This document shows, in pieces, positions 15,618 through 24,797 of a DNA stretch of 64,000 nt (position 1 is its first letter; each line of letters begins with the position of its first letter). The stretch is from Alphaproteobacteria bacterium (GTDB lineage: Bacteria; Pseudomonadota; Alphaproteobacteria; RF32; CAG-239). A model generated the notes under the pieces. The model saw only the letters and a program-made list of their open reading frames with translations. It was not told the origin of the DNA and made no database searches. A program made the translations under genes and the position numbers. The DNA is taken from the NCBI GenBank assembly GCA_017528205.1, contig JAFXPE010000003.1:1-64000 (forward strand). Direction: 5' to 3'.

Positions 15618-16376
15618 ATGAAAAAATTTTTATTATTGCTTTTGGCATCAAGCGCTTTATCTTTTCAAGATGTTCGGGCCGAGGAAGATATGTTCGGCGT
15701 GGGTGAAGATATTTTGGGAGAATCCGCCGATATTTCCACACCGGAACCGGTGGCAAAAGACACTTTGTCGTCTTATTTATCCAACCGCATCACGCAAGCC
15801 AGTGCCCGCAGCATAAATAAGGCCGAAAAAGTTTATTGTTACACCGTAGATTACGCTCCGGCGGAATATGACGGTTACACCATAGACGACTTGGCGGTTA
15901 AAGGCTTTTGCGGAGAACTTTCGACCGAGGGACGCAATTTGATGAAAGAGGTTTTGTTGCAAAATAATTCGGCTTATTCCAACAGCGTTGCCAACTGCCA
16001 AATTTCGCCAAAAATAGTGCTACGCTATGTTTACGGCTTAGAGCATACAGATGTTTTGCTCTCCGATACCTGTCCTTCGCTGACATTTTTCCACGGACGC
16101 GATATAACCACGGTAAACGCGACTCCGGGAGCGGCGATTATCGAAAAAATTGTCGGTGCTTACACCGGATTGGAAGAAAAATTTTATTCTCCGGCTCTGC
16201 TCGGGCAAACCGTCGGTAACGGCCAACCGCAAACGCAGGCACAGAAAGAGATTATTCGTTTGAATGCGCCAGCTGAAGCACCGCGCAAAAAATGGAGTAA
16301 TGCAACTCCGGCGGAAAATCAGCCGCAGGAAGAGCCGCAACAACCGAAAAAATCCGGCTGGAATAAGTTAAAATAA
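15618..16376 (+). CDS. Secreted or periplasmic protein of unknown function
   Basis: 252 residues from ATG 15618, chosen for AAAGGAA seven bases upstream. Residues 1-21 form a Sec signal peptide (MKKFLLLLLASSALSF, cleavage near VRA-EE). The mature part starts acidic with Gly, then has a domain of about 150 residues with four cysteines (YCYTVDY, KGFCGEL, VANCQIS, SDTCPSL) that could form two disulfides. A Pro/Gln/Lys-rich tail (about 200-252) follows. Family not recognised. It is divergent from mraY and upstream of the ATP synthase operon, with its own AT-only hairpin at its stop. Confidence 0.65.
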   Translation: MKKFLLLLLASSALSFQDVRAEEDMFGVGEDILGESADISTPEPVAKDTLSSYLSNRITQASARSINKAEKVYCYTVDYAPAEYDGYTIDDLAVKGFCGELSTEGRNLMKEVLLQNNSAYSNSVANCQISPKIVLRYVYGLEHTDVLLSDTCPSLTFFHGRDITTVNATPGAAIIEKIVGAYTGLEEKFYSPALLGQTVGNGQPQTQAQKEIIRLNAPAEAPRKKWSNATPAENQPQEEPQQPKKSGWNKLK

Positions 16377-16403
16377 ATTCTTATACGATGAATTTATTGT
16401 TTT
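16372..16403 (+). terminator. Probable terminator after the 252-residue gene
   Basis: AATAAATTC (16372-16380) and GAATTTATT (16390-16398), then GTTTT. The stem starts at the stop codon. It is AT-only, so of modest strength. Confidence 0.5.
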
Positions 16404-16519
16404 AATGCAAGCAACTCCGGCTTTTGCGTTTTGCGTATTTATGACCGCAAAGGTTTTCGGTTTATGAAATTTTTATCGTTTGCAAACACAAAAATCTTGT
16501 TGATTGTTTGTTGCAAATC

Positions 16520-16548
16520 TTGCCTTAACGATTTGTGTTAAGTATAAT
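16520..16548 (+). promoter_or_regulatory. Promoter of the F1 ATP synthase operon
   Basis: TTGCCT (16520-16525), 17-bp spacer, consensus TATAAT (16543-16548). It lies 33 bp upstream of the atpH start, with AGGAT before the GTG. Confidence 0.75.
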
Positions 16549-16581
16549 ACCCAGCATAAATGAAAGGATTAGGATAGAGCC

Positions 16582-17136
16582 GTGAAAAAAGTTTCTGTTA
16601 TTAAAACAGCCATGATGTATGCCGGAGCTATGTATGAAGGTGCCTTAAAATCCGGAGATTTAGACACTTTGTATGATGATGCCAAACATTTGAAAGATGT
16701 TGTCGATAATGCCGACAGCGGCATACAATTGCTGAATAATCCGTTGTGGAAGTTTAAGCAAAAGGCCGAGATAATCGACCTGATTGTGCAAAAATGCAAC
16801 TTCGGCTCCAGTATGGGCAACACGCTGAAACTGTTGGCGGAAAACAACGATTTCGGTGCGTTGGCGCAAACGTTGGAACAGTTCATCCTTTTGTATCAGC
16901 AAAAACACAACATTGCCGAAATTGAGGTTACGACGGTTATACCGCTCAGCGCCAAGCAAGAAAGCCTGCTCAAAGCCAAGTTGGCGAATATATTTGAGCG
17001 GGAAATAGTTTTACGCTATGTTATAAACCCGCAGATTATCGGCGGATTGGTAATTAAATACGGCACAAATTTTATTGATAATTCCGTTAAGCATAAACTT
17101 GATGCTTTGGAACAGCTTATGAAAGGGGCTAAATAG
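16582..17136 (+). CDS. atpH: ATP synthase F1 subunit delta
   Basis: 184 residues, normal for the F1 delta subunit that joins the F1 head to the b-subunit stalk. The N-terminal helical domain (about 10-110) includes MYAGAMYEGALKSGDLDTLY, a version of the family's YAxALFE opening. The C-terminal part has IGGLVIKYGTNFIDNSVKHKLDAL, the conserved GG..I..g....D.S...kL signature. Translation starts at a GTG (16582) with AGGA upstream. First gene of atpHAGDC, directly abutting atpA. Confidence 0.93.
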   Translation: MKKVSVIKTAMMYAGAMYEGALKSGDLDTLYDDAKHLKDVVDNADSGIQLLNNPLWKFKQKAEIIDLIVQKCNFGSSMGNTLKLLAENNDFGALAQTLEQFILLYQQKHNIAEIEVTTVIPLSAKQESLLKAKLANIFEREIVLRYVINPQIIGGLVIKYGTNFIDNSVKHKLDALEQLMKGAK

Positions 17137-18690
17137 ATGTCTGTACAAGCAGATGAGATATCATCGATATTAAAAGAAAAAATTGCGGATTTCGACCTAT
17201 CTTCCGATATGACGGAAGTGGGGCGCGTGTTGTCGGTCGGTGACGGAATTGCCCGGGTATACGGTCTGGACAATGTTCAACTCAACGAAATGGTGGAGTT
17301 TGCAAACGGCACCAAAGGTATGGCGCTTAATTTGGAAGAAGACAGCGTCAGCGTTGTTTTGTTCGGCGATGATGACGACATTAAAGAAGGCGATATTGTT
17401 AAACGTACCGACCAAATCGTCAGCGTGCCGGTTGGCAAAGGCTTGCTCGGACGCGTGGTTGATGCTTTGGGCAATCCGATTGACGGTATGGGCGAAATCA
17501 AGGCTGAAAAACACAGTACGGCAGAAATCAAAGCTCCGGGAATTATTCCGAGGAGAGGCGTTCATGAGCCGGTACAAACCGGCTTAAAGGTTATCGACTC
17601 GCTGATTCCTATCGGCCGCGGCCAACGCGAGCTGATTATCGGCGACCGTCAAACCGGTAAAACCTCAATCATTATCGATACGATTATCAATCAAAAGCGC
17701 ACCAACGATGCCGCCAAAAATGACAGCGAAAAACTGTTTTGCATTTATGTTGCCATCGGGCAAAAGCGTTCGTCGGTGGCGCAAGTGGTTAAAACTCTGC
17801 GCAATTTCGGCGCGATGGATTATACCATTGTGGTAGCGGCAACCGCCTCTGAGGCCGCACCGTTGCAATATTTGGCTCCTTATGCCGGAACGGCAATGGG
17901 TGAATATTTCCGTGACAACGGCATGCATGCGGTAATCTTTTATGATGACCTGTCCAAACAGGCCGTGGCTTATCGCCAAATGTCTCTGCTCATTCGCCGT
18001 CCGCCTGGGCGTGAAGCTTATCCTGGCGATGTGTTCTATTTGCACTCTCGTCTGTTGGAACGCGCCGCCAAAATGAATCAGGATTACGGTTCCGGCTCGC
18101 TGACGGCTATGCCGGTGATTGAAACGCAGGCCGGCGACGTTTCGGCTTATATTCCGACTAACGTGATTTCCATTACCGACGGACAAATCTTTTTGGAAAC
18201 CTCTTTGTTCTATCAAGGTATCAGACCGGCGGTAAACGTTGGTATTTCCGTATCGCGTGTGGGTTCGGCGGCACAAATTAAGGCCATGAAACAAGTTTCC
18301 GGTTCAATGAAGTTGGACTTGGCGCAATATCGTGAAATGGCAGCGTTTGCTCAATTTTCATCCGATTTGGATAAATCTACGCGTAACTTGTTGGATAAAG
18401 GCTCAAAATTGACCGAGCTGTTAAAACAACCGGTACATCAGCCGATGGCCACCGAAGAAGAAGTGGCGTCCATTTTTTCCGGCGTGCGCGGTTATTTGAC
18501 CAAAATTAACGTGGAAAACGTGAAAGATTTTGAAAAGTCGGCGTTGGAATATATGCGCGAAACTCATCCGGAATATTTGGAAGAAATCAAGGAAAAACAC
18601 ATTATTTCGCCGGAATTGGATAAGCAGTTATCCGAGTTTTATGCCGGCTTTGTTGAAAAATATCTGAAAACATTGGAGAAAGCAGCGTAA
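17137..18690 (+). CDS. atpA: ATP synthase F1 subunit alpha
   Basis: 517 residues. The non-catalytic nucleotide-binding subunit of F1. Walker A is GDRQTGKTS (about 169-177), preceded by the family region [12 protein letters not shown]. The alpha/beta signature is near [17 protein letters not shown] with the arginine finger (SVSRVG). N-terminal beta-barrel and C-terminal helical domains are complete. It abuts atpH and atpG without spacing, consistent with one transcript and coupled translation. Confidence 0.98.
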   Translation: MSVQADEISSILKEKIADFDLSSDMTEVGRVLSVGDGIARVYGLDNVQLNEMVEFANGTKGMALNLEEDSVSVVLFGDDDDIKEGDIVKRTDQIVSVPVGKGLLGRVVDALGNPIDGMGEIKAEKHSTAEIKAPGIIPRRGVHEPVQTGLKVIDSLIPIGRGQRELIIGDRQTGKTSIIIDTIINQKRTNDAAKNDSEKLFCIYVAIGQKRSSVAQVVKTLRNFGAMDYTIVVAATASEAAPLQYLAPYAGTAMGEYFRDNGMHAVIFYDDLSKQAVAYRQMSLLIRRPPGREAYPGDVFYLHSRLLERAAKMNQDYGSGSLTAMPVIETQAGDVSAYIPTNVISITDGQIFLETSLFYQGIRPAVNVGISVSRVGSAAQIKAMKQVSGSMKLDLAQYREMAAFAQFSSDLDKSTRNLLDKGSKLTELLKQPVHQPMATEEEVASIFSGVRGYLTKINVENVKDFEKSALEYMRETHPEYLEEIKEKHIISPELDKQLSEFYAGFVEKYLKTLEKAA

Positions 18691-19620
18691 ATGGCCGGCC
18701 TGAAAGAATTACGAACCAGAATAGATGCCATTAAATCGACGCAAAAGATTACCGCGGCGATGAAAATGATAGCGGCCTCGCGTTTGCGGCGAGTGCAGAT
18801 TCTGGTGGATAAAAACCAGGGATATTCCGAAAACCTGCGCCGCTCGGCTTTGCGGGTGATAACGGAAATCGAAAATGAAGAAAAAGCCAAAGGCATTCGC
18901 TATGTTCGCCCATTGATGTTGCGTGCGGCCAACAATCCGAAAAACTACAAGTTGGTGATTTTATCTTCCGATCGCGGATTGTGCGGTGCGTATAACAGCA
19001 ATGTGGCCAAACGAGCAATTCAGCGCATCAGAGAGCTTTTGAAAAAAGGCAAAAAAGTCAGCGCGGTGTGCATCGGCAAAAAGGCGTATGATATTTTGCG
19101 CCGCACCTTTAAGGCTGATGAAATCGATTTGAAATTGGCAACAGAAAAACTTAAGTCATTGAGCTATGCTGAACAAACCAAGTTTGCGGTTTGCGAAATT
19201 TTGAAGCAGTTTCAAAATAAAGAGTTTGACGTCTGCGAGTTTGTTTTTGCGCGTTTTGCTTCGGCGCTCAGCCGCAGTTTTGTTTGCGAGCAGGTTTGCC
19301 CGATGGATTTGAATGCCGACCATTTGTCCGACGAAGAATTACAGCTTATCAATCGTTCGGGACAGGCATTTTACGAATATTTACCGGATAAATTGACGGT
19401 GTTGGAAAATATTTTGCCGATTTTGTTTGATGACAATATTTTCAAAATCATCGTCAATTCCGCAGCGTCGGAACACGGAGCGCGCATGACCTCAATGGAC
19501 AGCGCCACCCGCAATGCGGTAAACATGATAAGCGAGCTGACGCTGAAATATAACAGTTTACGACAGTCGGCAATCACGACCGAGTTGATAGAAATTATCG
19601 CCGGTGCCGAGGCAATTTAA
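18691..19620 (+). CDS. atpG: ATP synthase F1 subunit gamma
   Basis: 309 residues, the central rotor shaft of F1. The conserved N-terminal coiled coil (LRTRIDAIKSTQKITAAMKM) and C-terminal coiled coil (ARMTSMDSATRNAVNMI) are both visible, with the Rossmann-like middle domain (LSSDRGLCGAYNSNV). Slightly longer than the E. coli protein (287), within the alphaproteobacterial range. It starts immediately after atpA. Confidence 0.96.
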   Translation: MAGLKELRTRIDAIKSTQKITAAMKMIAASRLRRVQILVDKNQGYSENLRRSALRVITEIENEEKAKGIRYVRPLMLRAANNPKNYKLVILSSDRGLCGAYNSNVAKRAIQRIRELLKKGKKVSAVCIGKKAYDILRRTFKADEIDLKLATEKLKSLSYAEQTKFAVCEILKQFQNKEFDVCEFVFARFASALSRSFVCEQVCPMDLNADHLSDEELQLINRSGQAFYEYLPDKLTVLENILPILFDDNIFKIIVNSAASEHGARMTSMDSATRNAVNMISELTLKYNSLRQSAITTELIEIIAGAEAI

Positions 19621-19627
19621 TATATAG

Positions 19628-21073
<1,446 letters not shown>

Positions 21074-21075
21074 TC

Positions 21076-21441
21076 ATGGCTGAAAATATTACGCTCAAAA
21101 TATTTACTCCGGAAAGAACGGCGCTCAACCGCAAGGTGTATCGTGTGGTATTGCCTTATGGCAACACCAATCTAACCATTGTCGAAGACCGTGCACCGAC
21201 TTCTTTGGTGTTGCACGACGGCGCCATGCATATTTTGAACGCAGACGACTCGATAGCGGACACTTATTTTTTGGACGACGGCGTGGTTGATGTGGCGGAC
21301 AACGTTTGCAAAATTTCGACTCGACATATTATTCATCGTTCCAAAATAAGTTTAGAGCGAGCCCGACAGTTGTTGGAGGAAGAGCCACAGAACGAATCGT
21401 ATTATCAGGCGATTATAAATTATCTGGAAAATTTTGATTAA
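21076..21441 (+). CDS. atpC: ATP synthase F1 subunit epsilon
   Basis: 121 residues, slightly short of the usual 130-140. The N-terminal beta-sandwich that couples the rotor to the c-ring is present (FTPERTALNRKVYRVVLPY through DDGVVDVADNVCKI). The C-terminal helical hairpin is reduced to about 35 residues. In many species that part regulates ATP hydrolysis, so the inhibitory arm may be limited here. Last gene of the F1 operon; a strong terminator follows. Confidence 0.9.
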   Translation: MAENITLKIFTPERTALNRKVYRVVLPYGNTNLTIVEDRAPTSLVLHDGAMHILNADDSIADTYFLDDGVVDVADNVCKISTRHIIHRSKISLERARQLLEEEPQNESYYQAIINYLENFD

Positions 21442-21453
21442 GATTTTTGTTTT

Positions 21454-21488
21454 AAGGCCTCGTGACATCGCGAGGCCTTAGTTTTTTT
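21454..21488 (+). terminator. Terminator of the atpHAGDC operon
   Basis: AAGGCCTCG (21454-21462) pairs with CGAGGCCTT (21471-21479), followed by a seven-T run. Confidence 0.9.
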
Positions 21489-21646
21489 AAGCATTTCCCT
21501 AATAATCATTATCGGAATCGGACAAGAACGACAAACTTTTCACCTGAGTCCGAATGTTGTTAGCGCTAAAAAATATTTTAAAATAATTTCACGCACTAAC
21601 TATATGAATCTTAGTATTATTTTTCACTCATACACATAAATATTAA

Positions 21647-21662
21647 ATACTATATATTGTTT
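21647..21662. promoter_or_regulatory. NrdR box 1
   Basis: The 16-mer ATACTATATATTGTTT fits the NrdR palindrome (ACAC-W-ATATAT-W-GTGT consensus) at the core CTATATATTG. Its centre is 31 bp, three helical turns, from box 2, the spacing known for paired NrdR sites. Confidence 0.7.
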
Positions 21663-21677
21663 ATTTACTTTTTGTTA

Positions 21678-21693
21678 ACACTATATATAGTAT
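21678..21693. promoter_or_regulatory. NrdR box 2
   Basis: The 16-mer ACACTATATATAGTAT is a near-perfect match to the NrdR consensus; only the last half-site differs. It lies 50 bp upstream of the ATG of the NrdD-like small gene. NrdR is the ATP/dATP-sensing repressor of ribonucleotide reductase genes. Confidence 0.8.
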
Positions 21694-21743
21694 ATATCAG
21701 ATTAACAAAACAACACCAACAATTTAAATGAGGAGAACATAAA

Positions 21744-21956
21744 ATGACTGTTATCAACTTTGAAAATATCGCTTTAACCGACGCCGAGCGCCAACCGTGC
21801 GAAGTTTGGACAAGAGTTATGGGATATCACCGTCCGGTTTCGGAATTCAATAAGGGTAAAAAGTCAGAATATTACTCCCGCAAATGTTTTGTTGAAGAAA
21901 AAGCCGTTCAACACTTGGATACAGAGCATACTCCTTGTGCTTGCGCTGCGGAATAA
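21744..21956 (+). CDS. Stand-alone NrdD glycyl-radical domain protein
   Basis: 70 residues. Residues 18-50 match the C-terminal glycyl-radical segment of class III (anaerobic) ribonucleotide reductase: PCEVWTRVMGYHRPV, then FNKGKKSEYYSRK. Gly27 in RVMGY is in the position of the radical glycine. The catalytic barrel is absent, so by analogy with GrcA/YfiD for pyruvate formate-lyase this may be a spare-part radical domain. Alternatively it is an accessory to an nrdD elsewhere. One Cys precedes the motif and two lie near the end (PCACAAE), not the full four-Cys zinc site of NrdD. AGGAG precedes the ATG. Two NrdR boxes upstream put it in the ribonucleotide reductase regulon. Confidence 0.75.
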   Translation: MTVINFENIALTDAERQPCEVWTRVMGYHRPVSEFNKGKKSEYYSRKCFVEEKAVQHLDTEHTPCACAAE

Positions 21957-21983
21957 TTATAAAATATTTCATAAGACTCCGAA

Positions 21984-22014
21984 AACTCTCGATTTCATAA
22001 TCGGGAGTTTTTTT
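21984..22014 (+). terminator. Terminator of the NrdD-like small gene
   Basis: AACTCTCGAT (21984-21993) pairs with ATCGGGAGTT (22000-22009), with a T-run after it. Confidence 0.8.
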
Positions 22015-22048
22015 ATATTACTGTCGCCGGCGGTAAATTTGCAAAAAA

Positions 22049-22077
22049 TTGACAAAAATTCTGGACTTTTGCATTAT
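22049..22077 (+). promoter_or_regulatory. Promoter of the 871-residue HNH-like gene
   Basis: TTGACA (22049-22054), 17-bp spacer, CATTAT (22072-22077). Confidence 0.6.
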
Positions 22078-22112
22078 TATTTGCTATGATGAACCTAATT
22101 AAGGAGAGCGCA

Positions 22113-24728
22113 ATGAGCATTAACGACAGATATGTTTTTGTTGACGAGCCGCCGGAAACCGGTGTAAACGTTGCTTCGGCAACCGTTATTGAAAACTATA
22201 AAGACATTCTGGATAAAATCGCCGACAACAACCAAAATTCCGAAAACGGAGCCTATTATAACGAGGCCGACAAGCCCCCGCGCGAAGTATCTTATGTTTT
22301 TGCGCTGAACTCGATTTATCGTGAATTGCTAAAGTGGCAGAATCGTTTGCCTGACCACGATGAAGTTAAGCAAATGCGACAGGAAATCCGCGATATTTTC
22401 CCTTATTTTATGAAAAATGAGTTTCCGCAACCGGAAAATGCTCCTCTGCCTAATTTTGAAATTAAAGATGACTGTATTGAGATAGACACTCAGGATCCGA
22501 AAACCGGAGAAATTATCGACCCGCAACTGTTTGAAGTTGACGCTGAAAATAAAAAACGCCTGCTCGACTTATTGGATAACGTGCGCAAGTTTGCCAACTA
22601 TGCGGCACACAATCAACAGTTTGATACCTTAGACGACCAAAGTATCGCCAAGTTGCGCAAAAATAATCAGACTTCTTTCAGCGTTATGCACAAAATGAGC
22701 GCGTTTTTGCAAGAAAAAAGCCAAAATCGCCGTGTTTACGACGTGCGCACGGCAGAAGAAAAAGTGCGGACCATTCGCAACACTCTCCGTAAGCAACTGG
22801 AAAACATTACCAGAGTGGAAGCGGTTAACAGCGGTTCGTTCGATGCCAACCGACAAAGATTGGGCAACACGCTGGATTCCTTGGGTATGGAAATGGTTTG
22901 GTGTAAAGAGCCGCCATACGAATCGGAGTTTGTCGACAACCTTTATTATATGCAGCAGGATTTAAAAGAATCCATCGCCAACAAAACGCAGTTGGATTCC
23001 GGTTTTTATGAAGGTAAACTTCCGGTATTCTTGGACTTGTGCCAAAACTTGCATAAGCACAATCCGCAAGAAACCAAAAATCTGATGCAAAAACTCACCG
23101 ACTTTTTGAAATCGTCACATTCCACCAAAGAGGCGCTGCTTGATGTGGTTACCGAAGCGCGCAACGTTTCCATGAATTTGCGCAAAATCGACCATGCAAA
23201 ATCGTGCGCCATGCGCTCGGCGTGGGACGGCTTAATTAAAATGCCGAAAGAAACGGCCCTCTCTTTTGAGATGAAAAAGTTGCTTGATTTGAAAAATTTG
23301 GAAGTTACCGGAAAATCTGAAAAAAGCTATTCTGCAGAAGAAATCAGCGCCTATAAGAATGCCGATTTCAATGATGAAGATTATAAGTTGGGCAACAGCC
23401 AAATTTGGAACATTTGCAAACAGGTTCCGCAGTTGGCAACTTTTGAAAACAAAATCGCCCATCAACTTAAGCTGATGAAGTTCAATCCGGAAAAAATCAA
23501 CAATCTGAATTTTGAAGACATCGCTTATCTCATCAACAAATCCGAGGTGGAGCACGCACAGTTTCGTGACGGAGTTCAGCAAGGTGTTACGGTGGCTTCC
23601 GACAAGTCGCAGTTTTACAAAAATCTGGTTAAGGACAATGAAAAAGAGTTGCGTAAAACACTTTGCGATTATTACACCAACAAATTTACCATCAACGCCA
23701 CCGCTCAAAAGATGACGGCGGTGATTACCGATGAAAAAGAAAAAGCCGAAATTGCTAAGCAAGCACAGAACAAAGCCGATAAGGTTATCAATGACTTTAA
23801 GCGCGGCGTCGGATGCCCGGATTTTAATGCGCATCACACCATTCCGCTGAGCTGTATTGCTTATTTTGAGCAGGTTACAGGCAAACCGTTTACGGAAATC
23901 AACAAGGAAATATTGTTGGTAAACAAAGAAGTTCACGATCTTTTACATATTACCGAAAATGCAATGGATAACAGCGGACAAATGCGTGTCGGACGCAATA
24001 TTTCGTGTCGTACCAAATACATAAACAAAAACAAGTTGCTCTTAAACGGCAAAAGAGTTGCCGGATATATCGGTCAGGCCGTATTTGGGATTGTGTTGCC
24101 GAAAAAAGGCATTATCGCTATGCCGGATATCCGCAGTTTTGTGTTTGATAAAAAGCAGTTGGAGAGCAATATCGAGCAACAAAAGCTATTGCTCGGTTAC
24201 CGTCAGGCTGTTGACGCCGATGTAGTGGGCAAAGTAAAAGAAGAAGTTTTGCAAAAACTTTCCCAAGCCCCGCTTAAATTGAGTTCAGACAGCGTTAATC
24301 TGCAAAAATTGGTACAACAATTAAGAGACTCCAAAAGCACGCCGGATTACTTTAAATTTGCGGCCCAATTTAAGGAATTTAAGGATAAAATCATTAAATT
24401 TACCACCGAACACAACTGCCAACTTTCGCCTTTGCAACAGGTGGTAGCCAAAACAGAAACTTCTGTTTTTATGCCGAATTTAACCATTCCGCATGCTTCA
24501 ATCGAAAAAGTTACGGAATTTTTGCAAAAAGGCATCAAAACTTTTTCCGATACGGCTAAAGAAATAGGCTTTGCACCGCGCACGGCAAACAGAGCAACCG
24601 AGGTAGAAATGGGCAAGGCTCGCGATAAGGTCAAAACTGCCAACGGCGGAAAAAGCTCGAACTACGTTCACCCGCACAAGCTGAACAAAGAGTTGCGCGT
24701 GGCAAATCTGCCGAAATATCGGCGATAA
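22113..24728 (+). CDS. Large helical protein with HNH-like motif, function unknown
   Basis: 871 residues from ATG 22113, chosen because AAGGAG ends six bases upstream. It is mostly charged helix without signal peptide or membrane segment. At about 572-612 it has an HNH-like pattern: AHHTIPLS with His574-His575, Asn597, then LLVNKEVHDLLH with His608 and His612. The same arrangement (HH ... N ... L.LV..E.H...H) occurs in the protein at 34614-36185, so the two may share a nuclease-type core. Unlike that gene, no immunity-like gene follows; clpB is next. The N-terminal 550 residues match nothing I know. A cytoplasmic nuclease or exported effector are both possible. Confidence 0.6.
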   Translation: MSINDRYVFVDEPPETGVNVASATVIENYKDILDKIADNNQNSENGAYYNEADKPPREVSYVFALNSIYRELLKWQNRLPDHDEVKQMRQEIRDIFPYFMKNEFPQPENAPLPNFEIKDDCIEIDTQDPKTGEIIDPQLFEVDAENKKRLLDLLDNVRKFANYAAHNQQFDTLDDQSIAKLRKNNQTSFSVMHKMSAFLQEKSQNRRVYDVRTAEEKVRTIRNTLRKQLENITRVEAVNSGSFDANRQRLGNTLDSLGMEMVWCKEPPYESEFVDNLYYMQQDLKESIANKTQLDSGFYEGKLPVFLDLCQNLHKHNPQETKNLMQKLTDFLKSSHSTKEALLDVVTEARNVSMNLRKIDHAKSCAMRSAWDGLIKMPKETALSFEMKKLLDLKNLEVTGKSEKSYSAEEISAYKNADFNDEDYKLGNSQIWNICKQVPQLATFENKIAHQLKLMKFNPEKINNLNFEDIAYLINKSEVEHAQFRDGVQQGVTVASDKSQFYKNLVKDNEKELRKTLCDYYTNKFTINATAQKMTAVITDEKEKAEIAKQAQNKADKVINDFKRGVGCPDFNAHHTIPLSCIAYFEQVTGKPFTEINKEILLVNKEVHDLLHITENAMDNSGQMRVGRNISCRTKYINKNKLLLNGKRVAGYIGQAVFGIVLPKKGIIAMPDIRSFVFDKKQLESNIEQQKLLLGYRQAVDADVVGKVKEEVLQKLSQAPLKLSSDSVNLQKLVQQLRDSKSTPDYFKFAAQFKEFKDKIIKFTTEHNCQLSPLQQVVAKTETSVFMPNLTIPHASIEKVTEFLQKGIKTFSDTAKEIGFAPRTANRATEVEMGKARDKVKTANGGKSSNYVHPHKLNKELRVANLPKYRR

Positions 24729-24744
24729 TTTTTCGTTCATCAGA

Positions 24745-24773
24745 TTGCGCTTTGCAAATTTGCTCCCTATATA
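24745..24773 (+). promoter_or_regulatory. Candidate clpB promoter
   Basis: TTGCGC (24745-24750), 17-bp spacer, TATATA (24768-24773). The sequence CCCTATAT at the -10 also resembles the alphaproteobacterial RpoH (sigma-32) element, plausible for a heat-shock gene, but the -35 is not a clear RpoH match. Confidence 0.45.
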
Positions 24774-24797
24774 TTTTTTATAAGGAGTGATAACGAT

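Noticed and set aside
17665-18294. 209-codon frame antisense to atpA
   Set aside because: Lies wholly inside a highly conserved gene; long antisense frames arise from codon bias here and recur opposite ftsZ, leuS and mreB.
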